From Clostridia bacterium (GTDB taxonomy: Bacteria > Bacillota > Clostridia > Oscillospirales > Acutalibacteraceae): DNA of 64,000 bases. How positions within the stretch are numbered: the stretch's first letter is position 1; each line of letters opens with the position of its first letter. This document shows positions 9,901 to 19,300 of this stretch, in pieces. The notes under the pieces were generated by a model that saw only the letters and a list, made by a program, of their open reading frames with translations, did no database searches and was not told the origin of the DNA. Location of the stretch: NCBI GenBank assembly GCA_017415515.1, contig JAFQGI010000033.1:1-64000 (forward strand), given 5' to 3'. The translations under genes were made by a program, and so were the position numbers.

Positions 9901-11348
9901 GGGAGACCGACGGCTTCGACAGCTATCTGTACGACGTGCTGAAGGATGCGGATTATGACCAGGTGATTCTGGGTAGCTATATCGACGGCACCTACTATAA
10001 GAACGACGATGACGGTAAGTGGATCAACACCACCTGCGATGCCGATACCGTCATCGCCGACGAGCGTTGGCAGTACATCGTTGTGACCAACGATGCCGAC
10101 CTGGCTTGGGCCGAGAGCAACAAGACCGAGTCTACCGCTAAGGTGTGGATGTACGACGACGCCGTGGCGATCAACACCGCTCTGGCTAACCTGGCCACTG
10201 TGCAGAGTGCTGACACCAACGAGCAGGAGTACGTTGCCTCTCTGTCTTGGTTCCTGACCCTGACCGGCGAGAGCCTGGATCTGGTGGAGTACAACGCCGC
10301 CTTTGTGGGCACCGAGGAGTACGATATGCGTCGCGCTGCCGTCCACGCCTATGCCGCCCCCGACCAGGTCACCGACCTGACCGAGGTGGTGCTGATCTCC
10401 GGTTCCGACTATCAGTATTACGGCTCCGTCGAGGATGGTCTGGCTGTGCTGAACGGTCTGACCGATTCTGTGAAGAATAACACCGGCTACGGTGCCTTCG
10501 ACGGTCTGCTGTTCGGTGGCGACTATACCATCACGCTGGGCAGCGACTTTGACGACAGTAATGCGGGTCTGAACCTGTTTGACAGCGTCATCACCGACTC
10601 CGTCAACTTCGATAAGTATTACACCCAGGGCAACCACGATGCCGCCGGCATTGACCTGCTGCCCCCCTATGGCAACAACGACAACCCCAACGCTCCCTAT
10701 GGCGTGTTTATCCTCCACGAGGATAACTACAACTGCTATGGTGGCGGCGGCCAGAAGGCGGCCGAGGACCTGACCGCCTACTTCAATGAGAAATTGGCCA
10801 GCGGTTGGGGCAACAAGCCCATCTTTGTCACCAGCCACATCCCGCTGCACTACAACGCCCGCACCGCCAAAGACGGCATGGGCGCCAGCGCTAAGTACGT
10901 GGTGGACGCCCTGAACGCCGCCAGCGAGGCCGGTCTGAACATCATCTTCCTGATCGGTCACAACCACGGCAGTGGTTATGACGATTATCTGGGCGGCGCC
11001 GCCGTCTACGTGCCCAAGGGCGAGACCATCGTGGTACCGGATCACACCAACTACCGGAACGCCCCCATCGAGACCGAGCTGAAATTCACCTATATGAACT
11101 TCGGTTACGTCTCCTCTTACGGCACCAACGGTACCGGTGTGGATACCGCTCTGACCATGTGTGCCTTCCGCATCCAGGAGAACGGCGACGTGATCATCAC
11201 CCGTTACGACAAGGACGGCGTGCACAACCTGAAGTCCGCCGGTAAGGCCAACTCCATTGACGAGAGCGGCTACACCTTTGACGATGAGCGCGTGTACGAG
11301 TCCTCCCGCATTGTTGGTTCCAATAAAGATGAGGAGTACACCGGCTAA
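6909..11348 (+). CDS. Giant secreted CBM(x5)-domain X-metallophosphoesterase protein with degenerate SGNH domain
   Basis: A 1479-aa paralogue of the preceding array protein. Signal peptide 1-28; CBM4/9-like modules at about 33-200, 230-395, 423-555, 557-695 and 696-835, the first three joined by Pro/Glu/Asp-rich linkers; domain X at 845-990; an SGNH remnant at 993-1155; a metallophosphoesterase at 1160-1400 (SDYQ with Asp1167, GNHD with His1243, SHIPLH, GHNH around 1351). In the SGNH region GNSFS is replaced by GETDG near residue 998, the CS.DTHW block is missing and DGYHL is absent; the domain is also shorter. Its esterase activity is therefore probably lost while the phosphoesterase motifs are kept. 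The frame is open 45 nt further upstream, but AAGGAGG 8 nt before the ATG at 6909 and the signal peptide fix the start. Confidence 0.88.
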   Translation: MKLRKLIAVLASLVMLVGLLPLSAVSAAGVSYDGYFYNGDFEAGTANWTMYNDADTVTEVVEDPTGSGHGKVMHTNSTYTSSTLGCDLMFNQVVAVEANTDLVLKFKVYCYSTASNAAFWVTIGDNTATYSTSAVTGLAAQTVSSSSSTRVRLNVTTNTGKWVEVAIPFNTGSNTSVEFRFDNYRTGAGQYYFDDITIEGPNNVNGGTVGGDEPENPDEPELPDAPEGYNMLENGDFEAGNDSWTNLVSTIAVVEDPTSSGQGNVMQTDEAGGSTHMFQQSVAMSADTDYILTYKVYTYAASGTNPGWWVTLGDTSVVYSTSAVTSNGIEVKTVDSSSSTRVRFTITNAALYNKWIEVQIPFNSGNNTNPDIMFSNYRANAGQYYFDDVVLVRADGKEEPTPEEPDTPIEPDPTVNETDVTGNLLVNGNFATGDLTGWENLYNFCTTSIVEGYNSTYGLQVTTSGAWNMVRQKVNVDTNTDYVLTIWAKAGSNMTLLVKDGGDTTNVAQAGLTGTDWTKYTVKFNSGDYTSIYVSIMGSQADATVIVDSAALVKGSNNVLQNGDFETGDTTGWTNLYDACTLSMTTGHTGSYALNFQGGQWNQTRQKVSVQANTNYTLSGWVKDANGASFLVKDGGDTTNIAQISTTSGSEWKKYSVTFNTGDNTSIYVGVMAGSSGGSALFDDISLEKEEAVVENLSTNGDFETGNLNGWTKYQSTAVSASAARNGSYGVSIKGPGDWGGTLDQELTVVKGRTYQVSFWYKAVSNGMNFTVRNSNKTSLLSTYLSAAIWTKYEATFVADDTTAYLHFNGSGKGTTDEIYVDDVVVIDLSNSGNRAEVLSSGGSSIRDTADDNRGLAFRFNVAVTGAQVKNRNELVPNVGSIKLFKHNDVLGTLVGAGAIVTNQEAIGTGDMTHENVDDKKTIDIPVKYLLDLSEDSIGFAVRIINIPDHATETDIYARPYYTYELNGEQITVYGDIVCNNYANVDANRRAVRVLTIGETDGFDSYLYDVLKDADYDQVILGSYIDGTYYKNDDDGKWINTTCDADTVIADERWQYIVVTNDADLAWAESNKTESTAKVWMYDDAVAINTALANLATVQSADTNEQEYVASLSWFLTLTGESLDLVEYNAAFVGTEEYDMRRAAVHAYAAPDQVTDLTEVVLISGSDYQYYGSVEDGLAVLNGLTDSVKNNTGYGAFDGLLFGGDYTITLGSDFDDSNAGLNLFDSVITDSVNFDKYYTQGNHDAAGIDLLPPYGNNDNPNAPYGVFILHEDNYNCYGGGGQKAAEDLTAYFNEKLASGWGNKPIFVTSHIPLHYNARTAKDGMGASAKYVVDALNAASEAGLNIIFLIGHNHGSGYDDYLGGAAVYVPKGETIVVPDHTNYRNAPIETELKFTYMNFGYVSSYGTNGTGVDTALTMCAFRIQENGDVIITRYDKDGVHNLKSAGKANSIDESGYTFDDERVYESSRIVGSNKDEEYTG

Positions 11349-11362
11349 TAACCCCTAACAGC

Positions 11363-11400
11363 AACCCTCCCACGGAGAAATCCGCGGGAGGGTTTCTTTT
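11363..11400 (+). terminator. Rho-independent terminator
   Basis: AACCCTCCCACGGA and TCCGCGGGAGGGTT pair with one mismatch around a GAAA loop, followed by TCTTTTT. It lies 14 nt after the stop codon. Confidence 0.88.
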
Positions 11401-11415
11401 TGCGCCAAAAGTGAT

Positions 11416-11442
11416 GGTATATTGACGCGAACGTGTCAATAT
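11416..11442 (+). promoter_or_regulatory. Candidate AraC operator: inverted repeat ATATTGAC-N8-GTCAATAT
   Basis: A perfect 8-bp inverted repeat preceded by GG. A similar element, also starting GGTATATTGA, lies upstream of the next array gene at nearly the same distance from its -10 box (55 against 57 nt). A -10-like TAAAAT is at 11471-11476 but the -35 position is poor, as often seen at activator-dependent promoters. Binding by either local AraC protein is inference. Confidence 0.45.
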
Positions 11443-11516
11443 TTAGGAAGACTCTGAAAATAACGCATGGTAAAATGATATTGGTTTATTATACCCATAT
11501 TAAAGGAGGTATATCT

Positions 11517-14500
11517 ATGCAAACAAAACTGCGCAGAGCATTGTCCGTACTGGCGGTACTGGCCATGCTGTGCACCCTGCTGCCTTTGGGCGCTATGTCC
11601 GTGGCGGCGGAGACCACCATCGCAAACGCAGACTTTGAGACCGGCACCGTAGGCTCTCTCCCCACCGGTTGGAGCGCCTACGATTCCACCAAGCAGTCTC
11701 AGATCAGCAACACCGACGCCCACAGCGGATCTCAATCCGCTTTGCTGGCGTGGCGTAACCAGCGCTTCGTTCTGTATCAGGACGTGGCGGTGGAGCCGAA
11801 CTACACCTATACGGTGAGCTTCTGGTATCGCTCCCTGCGTACCAGCAGTTCGCAGGGTACGGTGGTCAACTACACCTTCGGTGCCTACACCACCGGCAGT
11901 AAGGGTAACGTGGTTGGCTCCGGCGGCACCTATATCGACACCGCCGCCACCGAGATCACCACCGACTACCACAACGGCTCCTGGACCCAGATGACCTACA
12001 CCTTCGACAGTGGCAGCAACACCACTGTGCGTCTGGGCTTTGCGGGTGCTACCTCCAGCAGCACCTTCACCGCCGATCAGGGTCACATTTTGGTGGACGA
12101 CCTGGCCATCAGCGGCGTCCCTGTCAGTGGCGGCGATGAGGGCGGCGAGGAGCAAGGCGAGGCCGTGTATACCAACGACTTCGAAAACGGCATCGGCGGC
12201 TGGACCGCCAGCACCGGCTCCAACGGTGACGGCACGGCTGAGATCGTCGGTCCTGCCGATCTGCCCGTTGCCAACGCCAACGTGGGTAATAACGTGTATA
12301 AGTTCACCTCGGTGTACTACAACTTCACCTCCGACGGTGCCGGTTTCACCGTGGAGCGGAATACCGACTACGTCTTCACCTACGACATTCTGTCCGGCAG
12401 TGCCGGATATCCTATCAAAACCATCGTGGGTATCAACAGCTGGTTCAGCACCCAGGTGATCGTATCCACTGCCACCCCCTCCGCCACCGAGTGGCAGACG
12501 GTCAGCGTTAAGTTTAACTCCGGCAACAACACCAAGCTGTATCTCGGTTGGCAGACAGGCTGGGATGCCGGCACCTATTACATTGACAACATCTCCGTCA
12601 CCAAGGTGATCGAGTCCGAAGAGGAAGAGGACGAGAATCTGGTGCTCAACGGCAGTTTTGAGGACGGCGAAGCCAACTGGACCCTCAAAAACTGCACCCA
12701 CTCCATCGTGACCGATGCTCAGGAGGGCGAAAAAGCGCTACAGATCTCCGGCATCACCGGTCAGTATGCCGAGGCGGCGCTGTCCAACGTCATCTCCACC
12801 ACCCCCGGTAACATCTATACCATCAAGTGGTGGAGTAAGCGTGTCAGCGACGATACGCAGGCTTTTAATCTGTACATCGTGGGCTCCCACACCAAGGTCA
12901 GCGGCCAGAACTGGATGAATAAGGCCGCCTCCGCCGGCTGGGTGGAGCACGAGTACGTGGTTAAGGCCAACAGCGACTGCCAATCCATTCAGCTAAAGTT
13001 CTCCACCGAAATTGCCGGTGGTAACAGCGGCACCATCCTCATTGACAATGTGCAGGTGTACGAGCAGAAGCAGCCCTCTTTCGACGGCTGGCTGTACAAC
13101 GGCGATTTTGAGGTGGGCGAAGCCACCCACTGGGAGATTCACCAAAGCACCGCCGTTTCCCGTGATGCCAAGTATAGCGGCAAATACGGTCTGAACCTGA
13201 TCGGTGACGGCTCCTACGGCGGTCTGGCCAACCAGACCATCACTACCGAGGTGGGCAAGATCTATCTGGTATCCATGTGGATCAAAGCCAATTCCAACGG
13301 CACCAATTTCAAGGTGGCGGATGCCAACGGCGAAAAGCTGGCCTATACTTGGTTTAACAAGACCGAGTGGACCTATCAAGAATTTGAGTTCACCGCCACC
13401 TCCACCTCTACCCTGCTGAACTTCTCCGGCGGCGGCAACGGCATCGCCGAGGATATCTACGTAGATGACATCAAAGTCGTGGAACTGAAGGATCCTTCCT
13501 TTGACGGCTACGTCTATAACGGCGACTTTGAGGCCGGCTCTCTGGTGAAGTGGAGCAGCTATCAGCAGACGGCCCTCTCCTCCAACGCCGCTTACAGCGG
13601 CAACTACGGCGCCCACATCTACGGCGACGCCAACTGGGGCGGTCTGCTGAACCAGACCATCACCGTGGAGGCGGGCAAGACCTATAAGATCAGCTTCTGG
13701 TATCGCGGCTGGTCCAACGGCGTCAACTTTAACATCAAGGACGGCAACGACAAACTGGTTTCCAAGTACTTCAGTTTTAAGTACACCACCGGTTGGGAGT
13801 ATTATGAGGCCACCTTTGAATCCGGCTACGCCACCAGCCTGCAGATTACCTTCTCCGGCTCCGGCCTGGCCACCACCACCGCCGGTGCGGGCACCCACGA
13901 CGAGATGTATGTGGATGACATCAAGGTAGAAAACCTTTCCGGCGATGAGATCGACCGCAATCCCCTCATCACCAACGGCGGCACCTCCATCCGCGACGTG
14001 AACGACAACACCCGTGGCCTGGCCTTCAAGTTCGATCTGCTGGCCAACGGTATCGAGGTCAACGGCAACCAGTATATAGCCAACACCGGTACGCTGAACC
14101 TGTACAAGTACAGCGATGAGATCGGCAATCTGGTGAAGTTTGGTGCTGTGGTCACCAACGACGCCGCCATCGGCACCGGCGACTTTACTCTGGCCGACGT
14201 CAACGGCTCCAAGGTCATTGACGTGCCCGCCAAGTATCTGCTGGATCTGGAGGATGACGCCGCCAGCTACGCAGTGCGTATCATCAACATCCCCGACAGC
14301 GGCGTGGGCACCACCATCTATGCCCGTCCCTACTACACCTACGAGCTGGACGGCGAGCAGGTGACCGTCTACGGCACCATCGAAAGCGACAGCTATGAGC
14401 ACGTCAGCAACGTCCGCCGCTCGCTGAAGATTCTGGCCATCGGCAACAGCTTCTCTGTTGACGCGATGAAGAATCACCTCTACGACCTGCTCAAGAGCGC

Positions 14501-16148
14501 CGACTACGACCAGGTCATTCTGGGTAACCTGTACATCGGCGGTTGCAGCCTGGATACCCACTGGACCAACCTGAGCGGCGGTCTGACTGCCTATCAGTAT
14601 CAGAAGAACGACGACAACGGCGAGTGGGTCTACACCGAGAACGCCACTGCCCTCTCCGCCCTGCAGGACGAGACCTGGGATATCATCACCATCCAGCAGG
14701 CCTCTCCCGACTCCGGTCGCGGCAACACCTACGGCAACCTGCAGAATATCGTCAACTGGGTCAACGCCAACAAGACCAACCCCAACGCCAAGGTGCTGTG
14801 GCATATGACCTGGGCCTATCAGCAGGATTCTGACCACGAGGGCTTTGCCAACTACGGCAATGACCAGATGACCATGTACAACGCCATTGTCAACGCGGTG
14901 CAGAACAACGTGCTCACCGTCAATGGCATCAACGGCGTCATCCCCACCGGTACTGCGGTGCAGAATCTGCGTACCTCCGGCTTGGGCGACACCCTCACCG
15001 CCGACGGCTATCACCTGAAGGACACCTACGGCGATTACGTCGCCGCCCTGACCTGGTTCCGCGCCATCACCGGCGAGAGCCTGGATCTGGTGACCTACTG
15101 GCCCGAGTCCGTGGCGGATCATAAGGTGGACATCATGCAGGCGGCTGCCCGTGCTGTGTATGCTCCTTACGAGGTCTCCGACCTGTCCGAGACCATCATT
15201 CTGGGTCTGTCCGACTTCCAGGCCTCTACCGACGAAAAGGGTGCCACTCAGGTGCAGAACATCCTCAATGGTGCCATCGCCCAGAAGTACGGACTGTTTG
15301 ACGGTCTGTTCGCCGTAGGCGACTATTCCGCCGCCATGGGCTACGACGTGGCTCTGACCGGTATTCAGGCGTTGGATCAGGCCATTGACCCCTATGTCAG
15401 CGGCAACAAGATCTACACCGAGGGCAACCACGACGCTCCCGACCTGCCCGGTCTGTCCCCCTCCGGCAACAACGATCCCGCCGGCGGCAAGTACGGCGTC
15501 TTCGTCATCAACGAGGAGGACTACGATCAGTACGGCGACGGCGGCGAGGCCTCTGCCGCAATGATGCAGACCTACTTCAACGAGAAGCTGGCCGACGAGA
15601 GCTGGGGCAACAAGCCCATCTTCGTGCTGTGCCACGTGCCACTGCACTACTCCATGCGTACCGAGACCAGCAACAACGCCAAGACCGCCCGTCCCATGGT
15701 GGACGTGCTCAACGAGGCGGGTGCTGCGGGGCTTAACATCCTGTTCCTGTTCGGTCACAACCACTCCGGCGGTTACGACGACTTCCTGGGCGGCGGCTCT
15801 GTGTACCTGAAGAAGGGTGATACAATGATGGTGCCCGAGTACGGCGAGAACTTCAAGTACAACTGGGAGACCGTCACCCTCAACTTCACCTATATGAACG
15901 TGGGTTACGTGGGCTACTGTGCCGACCACGGCGTGGGCGCTGACGTGGAGCTGACCGTCACCACCTACCGCATCCTGTCCAACGGCGAGGTCATCATCAC
16001 CCGTTGGGATGAGGATGGCGAGCACAACCTGAAGTCTAAGGGCGTGAAGAACACCGTCATTGCGGATACCTTCGAGCCCGACGAGACTGTGTACGAGTCC
16101 TCCCGTGTGGTCACCGCCGACGACGACCGCAAATACGAAGGCGACTAA
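11517..16148 (+). CDS. Giant secreted CBM(x5)-domain X-SGNH-metallophosphoesterase protein
   Basis: The largest array member, 1543 aa. Signal peptide 1-30, nearly identical to that of the gene at 1330. CBM4/9-like modules at about 33-215, 225-365, 374-515, 522-655 and 662-815; domain X at 820-968; an intact DUF4886 SGNH domain at 970-1215 with GNSFS (Ser978), CSLDTHW and DGYHL (Asp1163, His1166); a calcineurin-like metallophosphoesterase at 1228-1460 with SDFQ (Asp1233), GNHD, CHVPLH and GHNH. The C-terminal tail VYESSRVV...RKYEGD matches the paralogues. The frame extends 28 codons upstream, but AAAGGAGGT 6 nt before the ATG at 11517 and the signal sequence show the real start. Its role in removing ester and phosphate groups from a bound glycan is inferred from domain families only. 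Confidence 0.88.
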   Translation: MQTKLRRALSVLAVLAMLCTLLPLGAMSVAAETTIANADFETGTVGSLPTGWSAYDSTKQSQISNTDAHSGSQSALLAWRNQRFVLYQDVAVEPNYTYTVSFWYRSLRTSSSQGTVVNYTFGAYTTGSKGNVVGSGGTYIDTAATEITTDYHNGSWTQMTYTFDSGSNTTVRLGFAGATSSSTFTADQGHILVDDLAISGVPVSGGDEGGEEQGEAVYTNDFENGIGGWTASTGSNGDGTAEIVGPADLPVANANVGNNVYKFTSVYYNFTSDGAGFTVERNTDYVFTYDILSGSAGYPIKTIVGINSWFSTQVIVSTATPSATEWQTVSVKFNSGNNTKLYLGWQTGWDAGTYYIDNISVTKVIESEEEEDENLVLNGSFEDGEANWTLKNCTHSIVTDAQEGEKALQISGITGQYAEAALSNVISTTPGNIYTIKWWSKRVSDDTQAFNLYIVGSHTKVSGQNWMNKAASAGWVEHEYVVKANSDCQSIQLKFSTEIAGGNSGTILIDNVQVYEQKQPSFDGWLYNGDFEVGEATHWEIHQSTAVSRDAKYSGKYGLNLIGDGSYGGLANQTITTEVGKIYLVSMWIKANSNGTNFKVADANGEKLAYTWFNKTEWTYQEFEFTATSTSTLLNFSGGGNGIAEDIYVDDIKVVELKDPSFDGYVYNGDFEAGSLVKWSSYQQTALSSNAAYSGNYGAHIYGDANWGGLLNQTITVEAGKTYKISFWYRGWSNGVNFNIKDGNDKLVSKYFSFKYTTGWEYYEATFESGYATSLQITFSGSGLATTTAGAGTHDEMYVDDIKVENLSGDEIDRNPLITNGGTSIRDVNDNTRGLAFKFDLLANGIEVNGNQYIANTGTLNLYKYSDEIGNLVKFGAVVTNDAAIGTGDFTLADVNGSKVIDVPAKYLLDLEDDAASYAVRIINIPDSGVGTTIYARPYYTYELDGEQVTVYGTIESDSYEHVSNVRRSLKILAIGNSFSVDAMKNHLYDLLKSADYDQVILGNLYIGGCSLDTHWTNLSGGLTAYQYQKNDDNGEWVYTENATALSALQDETWDIITIQQASPDSGRGNTYGNLQNIVNWVNANKTNPNAKVLWHMTWAYQQDSDHEGFANYGNDQMTMYNAIVNAVQNNVLTVNGINGVIPTGTAVQNLRTSGLGDTLTADGYHLKDTYGDYVAALTWFRAITGESLDLVTYWPESVADHKVDIMQAAARAVYAPYEVSDLSETIILGLSDFQASTDEKGATQVQNILNGAIAQKYGLFDGLFAVGDYSAAMGYDVALTGIQALDQAIDPYVSGNKIYTEGNHDAPDLPGLSPSGNNDPAGGKYGVFVINEEDYDQYGDGGEASAAMMQTYFNEKLADESWGNKPIFVLCHVPLHYSMRTETSNNAKTARPMVDVLNEAGAAGLNILFLFGHNHSGGYDDFLGGGSVYLKKGDTMMVPEYGENFKYNWETVTLNFTYMNVGYVGYCADHGVGADVELTVTTYRILSNGEVIITRWDEDGEHNLKSKGVKNTVIADTFEPDETVYESSRVVTADDDRKYEGD

Positions 16149-16168
16149 CCGAATAACGGCAACCACAC

Positions 16169-16213
16169 AGCTCCCTGCAACGAAGCTCCTTCGTTGCAGG
16201 GAGCTTATTTTTT
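16169..16213 (+). terminator. Rho-independent terminator
   Basis: A perfect 17-bp stem (AGCTCCCTGCAACGAAG and its complement) with a 3-nt loop, followed by TATTTTTTT. Confidence 0.92.
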
Positions 16214-16217
16214 TGGT

Positions 16218-16243
16218 GGTATATTGATAATCAAAATATCAAT
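16218..16243 (+). promoter_or_regulatory. Candidate AraC operator: inverted repeat ATTGATA-N7-TATCAAT
   Basis: A perfect 7-bp inverted repeat inside GGTATATTGATA...TATCAATG. It lies just upstream of a likely promoter, the position expected of an AraC-type activator site, and resembles the element at 11416-11442. Confidence 0.45.
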
Positions 16244-16252
16244 GTGGATGCT

Positions 16253-16280
16253 TGTTTTGCAGAATGACAGATGGGATAAT
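16253..16280 (+). promoter_or_regulatory. Probable sigma-A promoter of the fifth array gene
   Basis: TTGTTT, a 16-nt spacer and GATAAT, about 40 nt upstream of the start codon. Confidence 0.45.
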
Positions 16281-16321
16281 GGAGGTAGTTACATACACTA
16301 CCATATAAAGGAGGAATTTTT

Positions 16322-19300
16322 ATGCAAACCCAACTGCACAAAGCATTAGCCGTTTTATTGACATTGACTATGCTGTGCACCCTGCTGCCCCTGAGCACAC
16401 TATCTGTGGCGGCGGCAGATGTTGAAATGCTGGTCAACGGTAATTTTGAGACCGGCAACGCCAATGGTTGGACGCTGGATAGCGGCTCGTCCGTCACCTC
16501 GTCCGACAAGCACGGCGGTAGCTATGCAATGAAAACCACCGCCACTTCCACAAAGTATCAGAGCATGTTCTATCAACTGTTCGACGTTATGCCGAACACC
16601 GACTACACTCTGACCTATTGGTATAAGTATGACGGCACCGGCTCCGGTCCTGCCATCTACGTCTTGATCAAGGACGCCGGCAGAGACGTCACCCTGAACG
16701 ACAGCAACAGCCGTCGTGACGGCCTGACCTCAGGCAGTTGGGTAAAGGACACCCTCACCTTCAACACCGGCTCCAACGAGCAGGTGACCATCAACTTTGC
16801 CAACCGTGTGGCGGGTTTGGGCGGCACCTTCTACTTTGACGACATCTCCGTGATCGGTCCCGAGGTCGTCGTTCCCGACGAGCCGGAGAATCCCGCCCCC
16901 GAGGTCAAGGATAATCTGGTGGATAACGGCAACTTTGAGACCGGCGACACCAGCGGCTGGGAGAAGCACCAGTCCACTGCCGTCACTGCCGACGCTGCCT
17001 ATACCGGCTACTACGGTATCAAGCTGGGCGGCAATGGTGGCTGGGGCGGTATGCTCAACCAGTCTGTACCTGTCGAGGCCGGTGTGAGCTATAAGGTGTC
17101 TATGTGGGTCAAGACCATCTCCAACGGTGTCAACATCCAGATTAAGGACGGCGGCGAAAACGGCGCCAAGCTGGGCAGCGAGTGGTTCACCGCCACCGAG
17201 TGGACCTATAAGACCTGGACCGTCTCCCCCATCACCAACTCTCTGTTCCTCAACTTCTGCGGCGGCGGCAACGGCATTGCCGAGACTGTCTATGTGGACG
17301 ACATCGTGATCACCAAGGCGCCTCTCATCGAGAACGGCGACTTTGAGACCGGTGATAAGACCGGTTGGTCCTGCAACAGCGGCACCTCTGCCATCGTCAC
17401 CGACGCCCACAGCGGCAGCTATGCCCTGCAGCTGACCAATCCCTCTCAGTGGGGTGAGGCTGCCATCCGCACCATCGGCGTGAAGCCCAACACCCAGTAC
17501 GAGGTGTCCTGGTGGTCCAAGCGCGTGGACGGCACCGGTGCTTTCAACCTGATTGTGTGCCAGACTGTCTCTCCCTGGGCCAACTTTGAGCGTCTGTCCG
17601 GTGAGAACTGGATGAACAAATCCGCCGATAAGGGCTGGGTGCAGAACACCTGCGTGTACAACTCCGGTGACAACACTCAGATGCTGCTGAAATTCACCTC
17701 TGAGGCCGCCAACGCCGGCACCATCCTCATCGATGACGTGGTGGTCGAGGAGCTGAAGGATCCCTCCTTCGACGGCTACATCTACAACGGCGACTTTGAG
17801 ACCGGTAAATCCTCCGGCTGGAATATGCTACAGCAGTCCGAGATCAACCAGTCCGCTGCCTGCAACGGCCAGTACGGCCTGCATCTGCAGGGCAACGGCG
17901 GCTGGGGCGGTATGGCCAACCAGGTCATCACCACCGTCCCCGGCGAGAGCTACACCCTCTTCACTTATGTAAAAACCAACGCCGCCGGCACCAACATCCA
18001 GATCAAGGATAAGGGTACCGACGCCAAGCTGGCCTCTACCTGGTACAATAAGACCGATTGGCGTCTGGTGACCCTGAACTTTATCGCCACCAGCACCTCC
18101 ACCGACATCGCCTTTAGCGGTGGCGGCACCGGTGTGGCAGAGAACGTCTATGTGGACGACATCTTCATGGTGCCCACCCGCCCCATGAACACCGATGGCT
18201 ATATCTTCAATGGTGACTTTGAGAGTGGCAGTCTGACCGGCTGGACCACCCATCAGCAGTCTGTGCTGTCCAACAAGGCCGCTTACGAAGGCGGCGCCGG
18301 TATCATCATGAAGGGCACCGGCTGGGGCGGCACCGCCAACCAGACCTTCAAGGTGGATATGGGCAACACCTACAAGCTGAGCTTCTGGTACAAGCCCATC
18401 TCCAATGGCATCAACGTGCAGGTGCTCAACGCTGCCGACAACAGCAAGATCACCAGCCAGTACATCAGCACCTCCGATGCCTCCGATTGGAAGCTGTTTG
18501 AGAAGACCTTTAACGTGGGTTACTGCGAGAAAGTCACCCTGAACTTCTGCGGCAGCGGTAGCTCCACTGCTGACGAAATGTACATTGACAACATCTCCAT
18601 CGTCAACATGGACGGCGAAGAGAATGTCCGCAACCAGCTGACCCAGAACACCGGCGTCAGCGTCCGCGACGCGGCTGACGATATCCGCGGCCTGGCCTTC
18701 CGCTTTGAGCTGAACGCCAGCGGCGTGCAGGTCACCGGCGGCAACGTGTTCGTCCCCAATAGCGGTAAGCTGAACCTGTACAAGAACCGTGTTGCAGAAG
18801 GCACTCTGGTACGCGCCGGTGCCGTTGTCACCAACGACGCCACCATCGGCCAGAGCTTTGCTGATTTCACTCTGAATCATGTCAACGGTGGCAACACCAT
18901 CGATGTGCCTGCTCAGTATCTGCTGAGCTTGGACGAGGGCTCTATGGGCTACGCGGTGCGTGTCATCAACATTCCCGACGCCCACACCTCCACCGAGATC
19001 TACGCCCGTCCCTACTACGTCTACAACGTGGGCGGCGAGGAGATGGTGGTGTACGGCAAGCTGTCTCACGTCAACTACGACGGCATCACCGGCGCTCACA
19101 AGTCTGTGAACATCCTGACCATCGGCAACGAGAACACCGACGCCGATGAGATGCTGGCTCCCATCCTGGAGAGCGCCGACTACGACAACGTGGTGCTGGG
19201 CAGCCTGTACAACAACGGCAGCTTGGACTTTGGTGCTAACTACACCTACGAGCGCTATCAGTACGGCGACTGGACCACCACCAAGAACGTCTCTGCCACC

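Noticed and set aside
16253..16280. A fifth terminator-free operon over the whole array
   Set aside because: Each complete array gene is followed by a strong hairpin terminator, and several have their own promoter-like sequences, so single-gene transcripts are more likely than one 20-kb operon.
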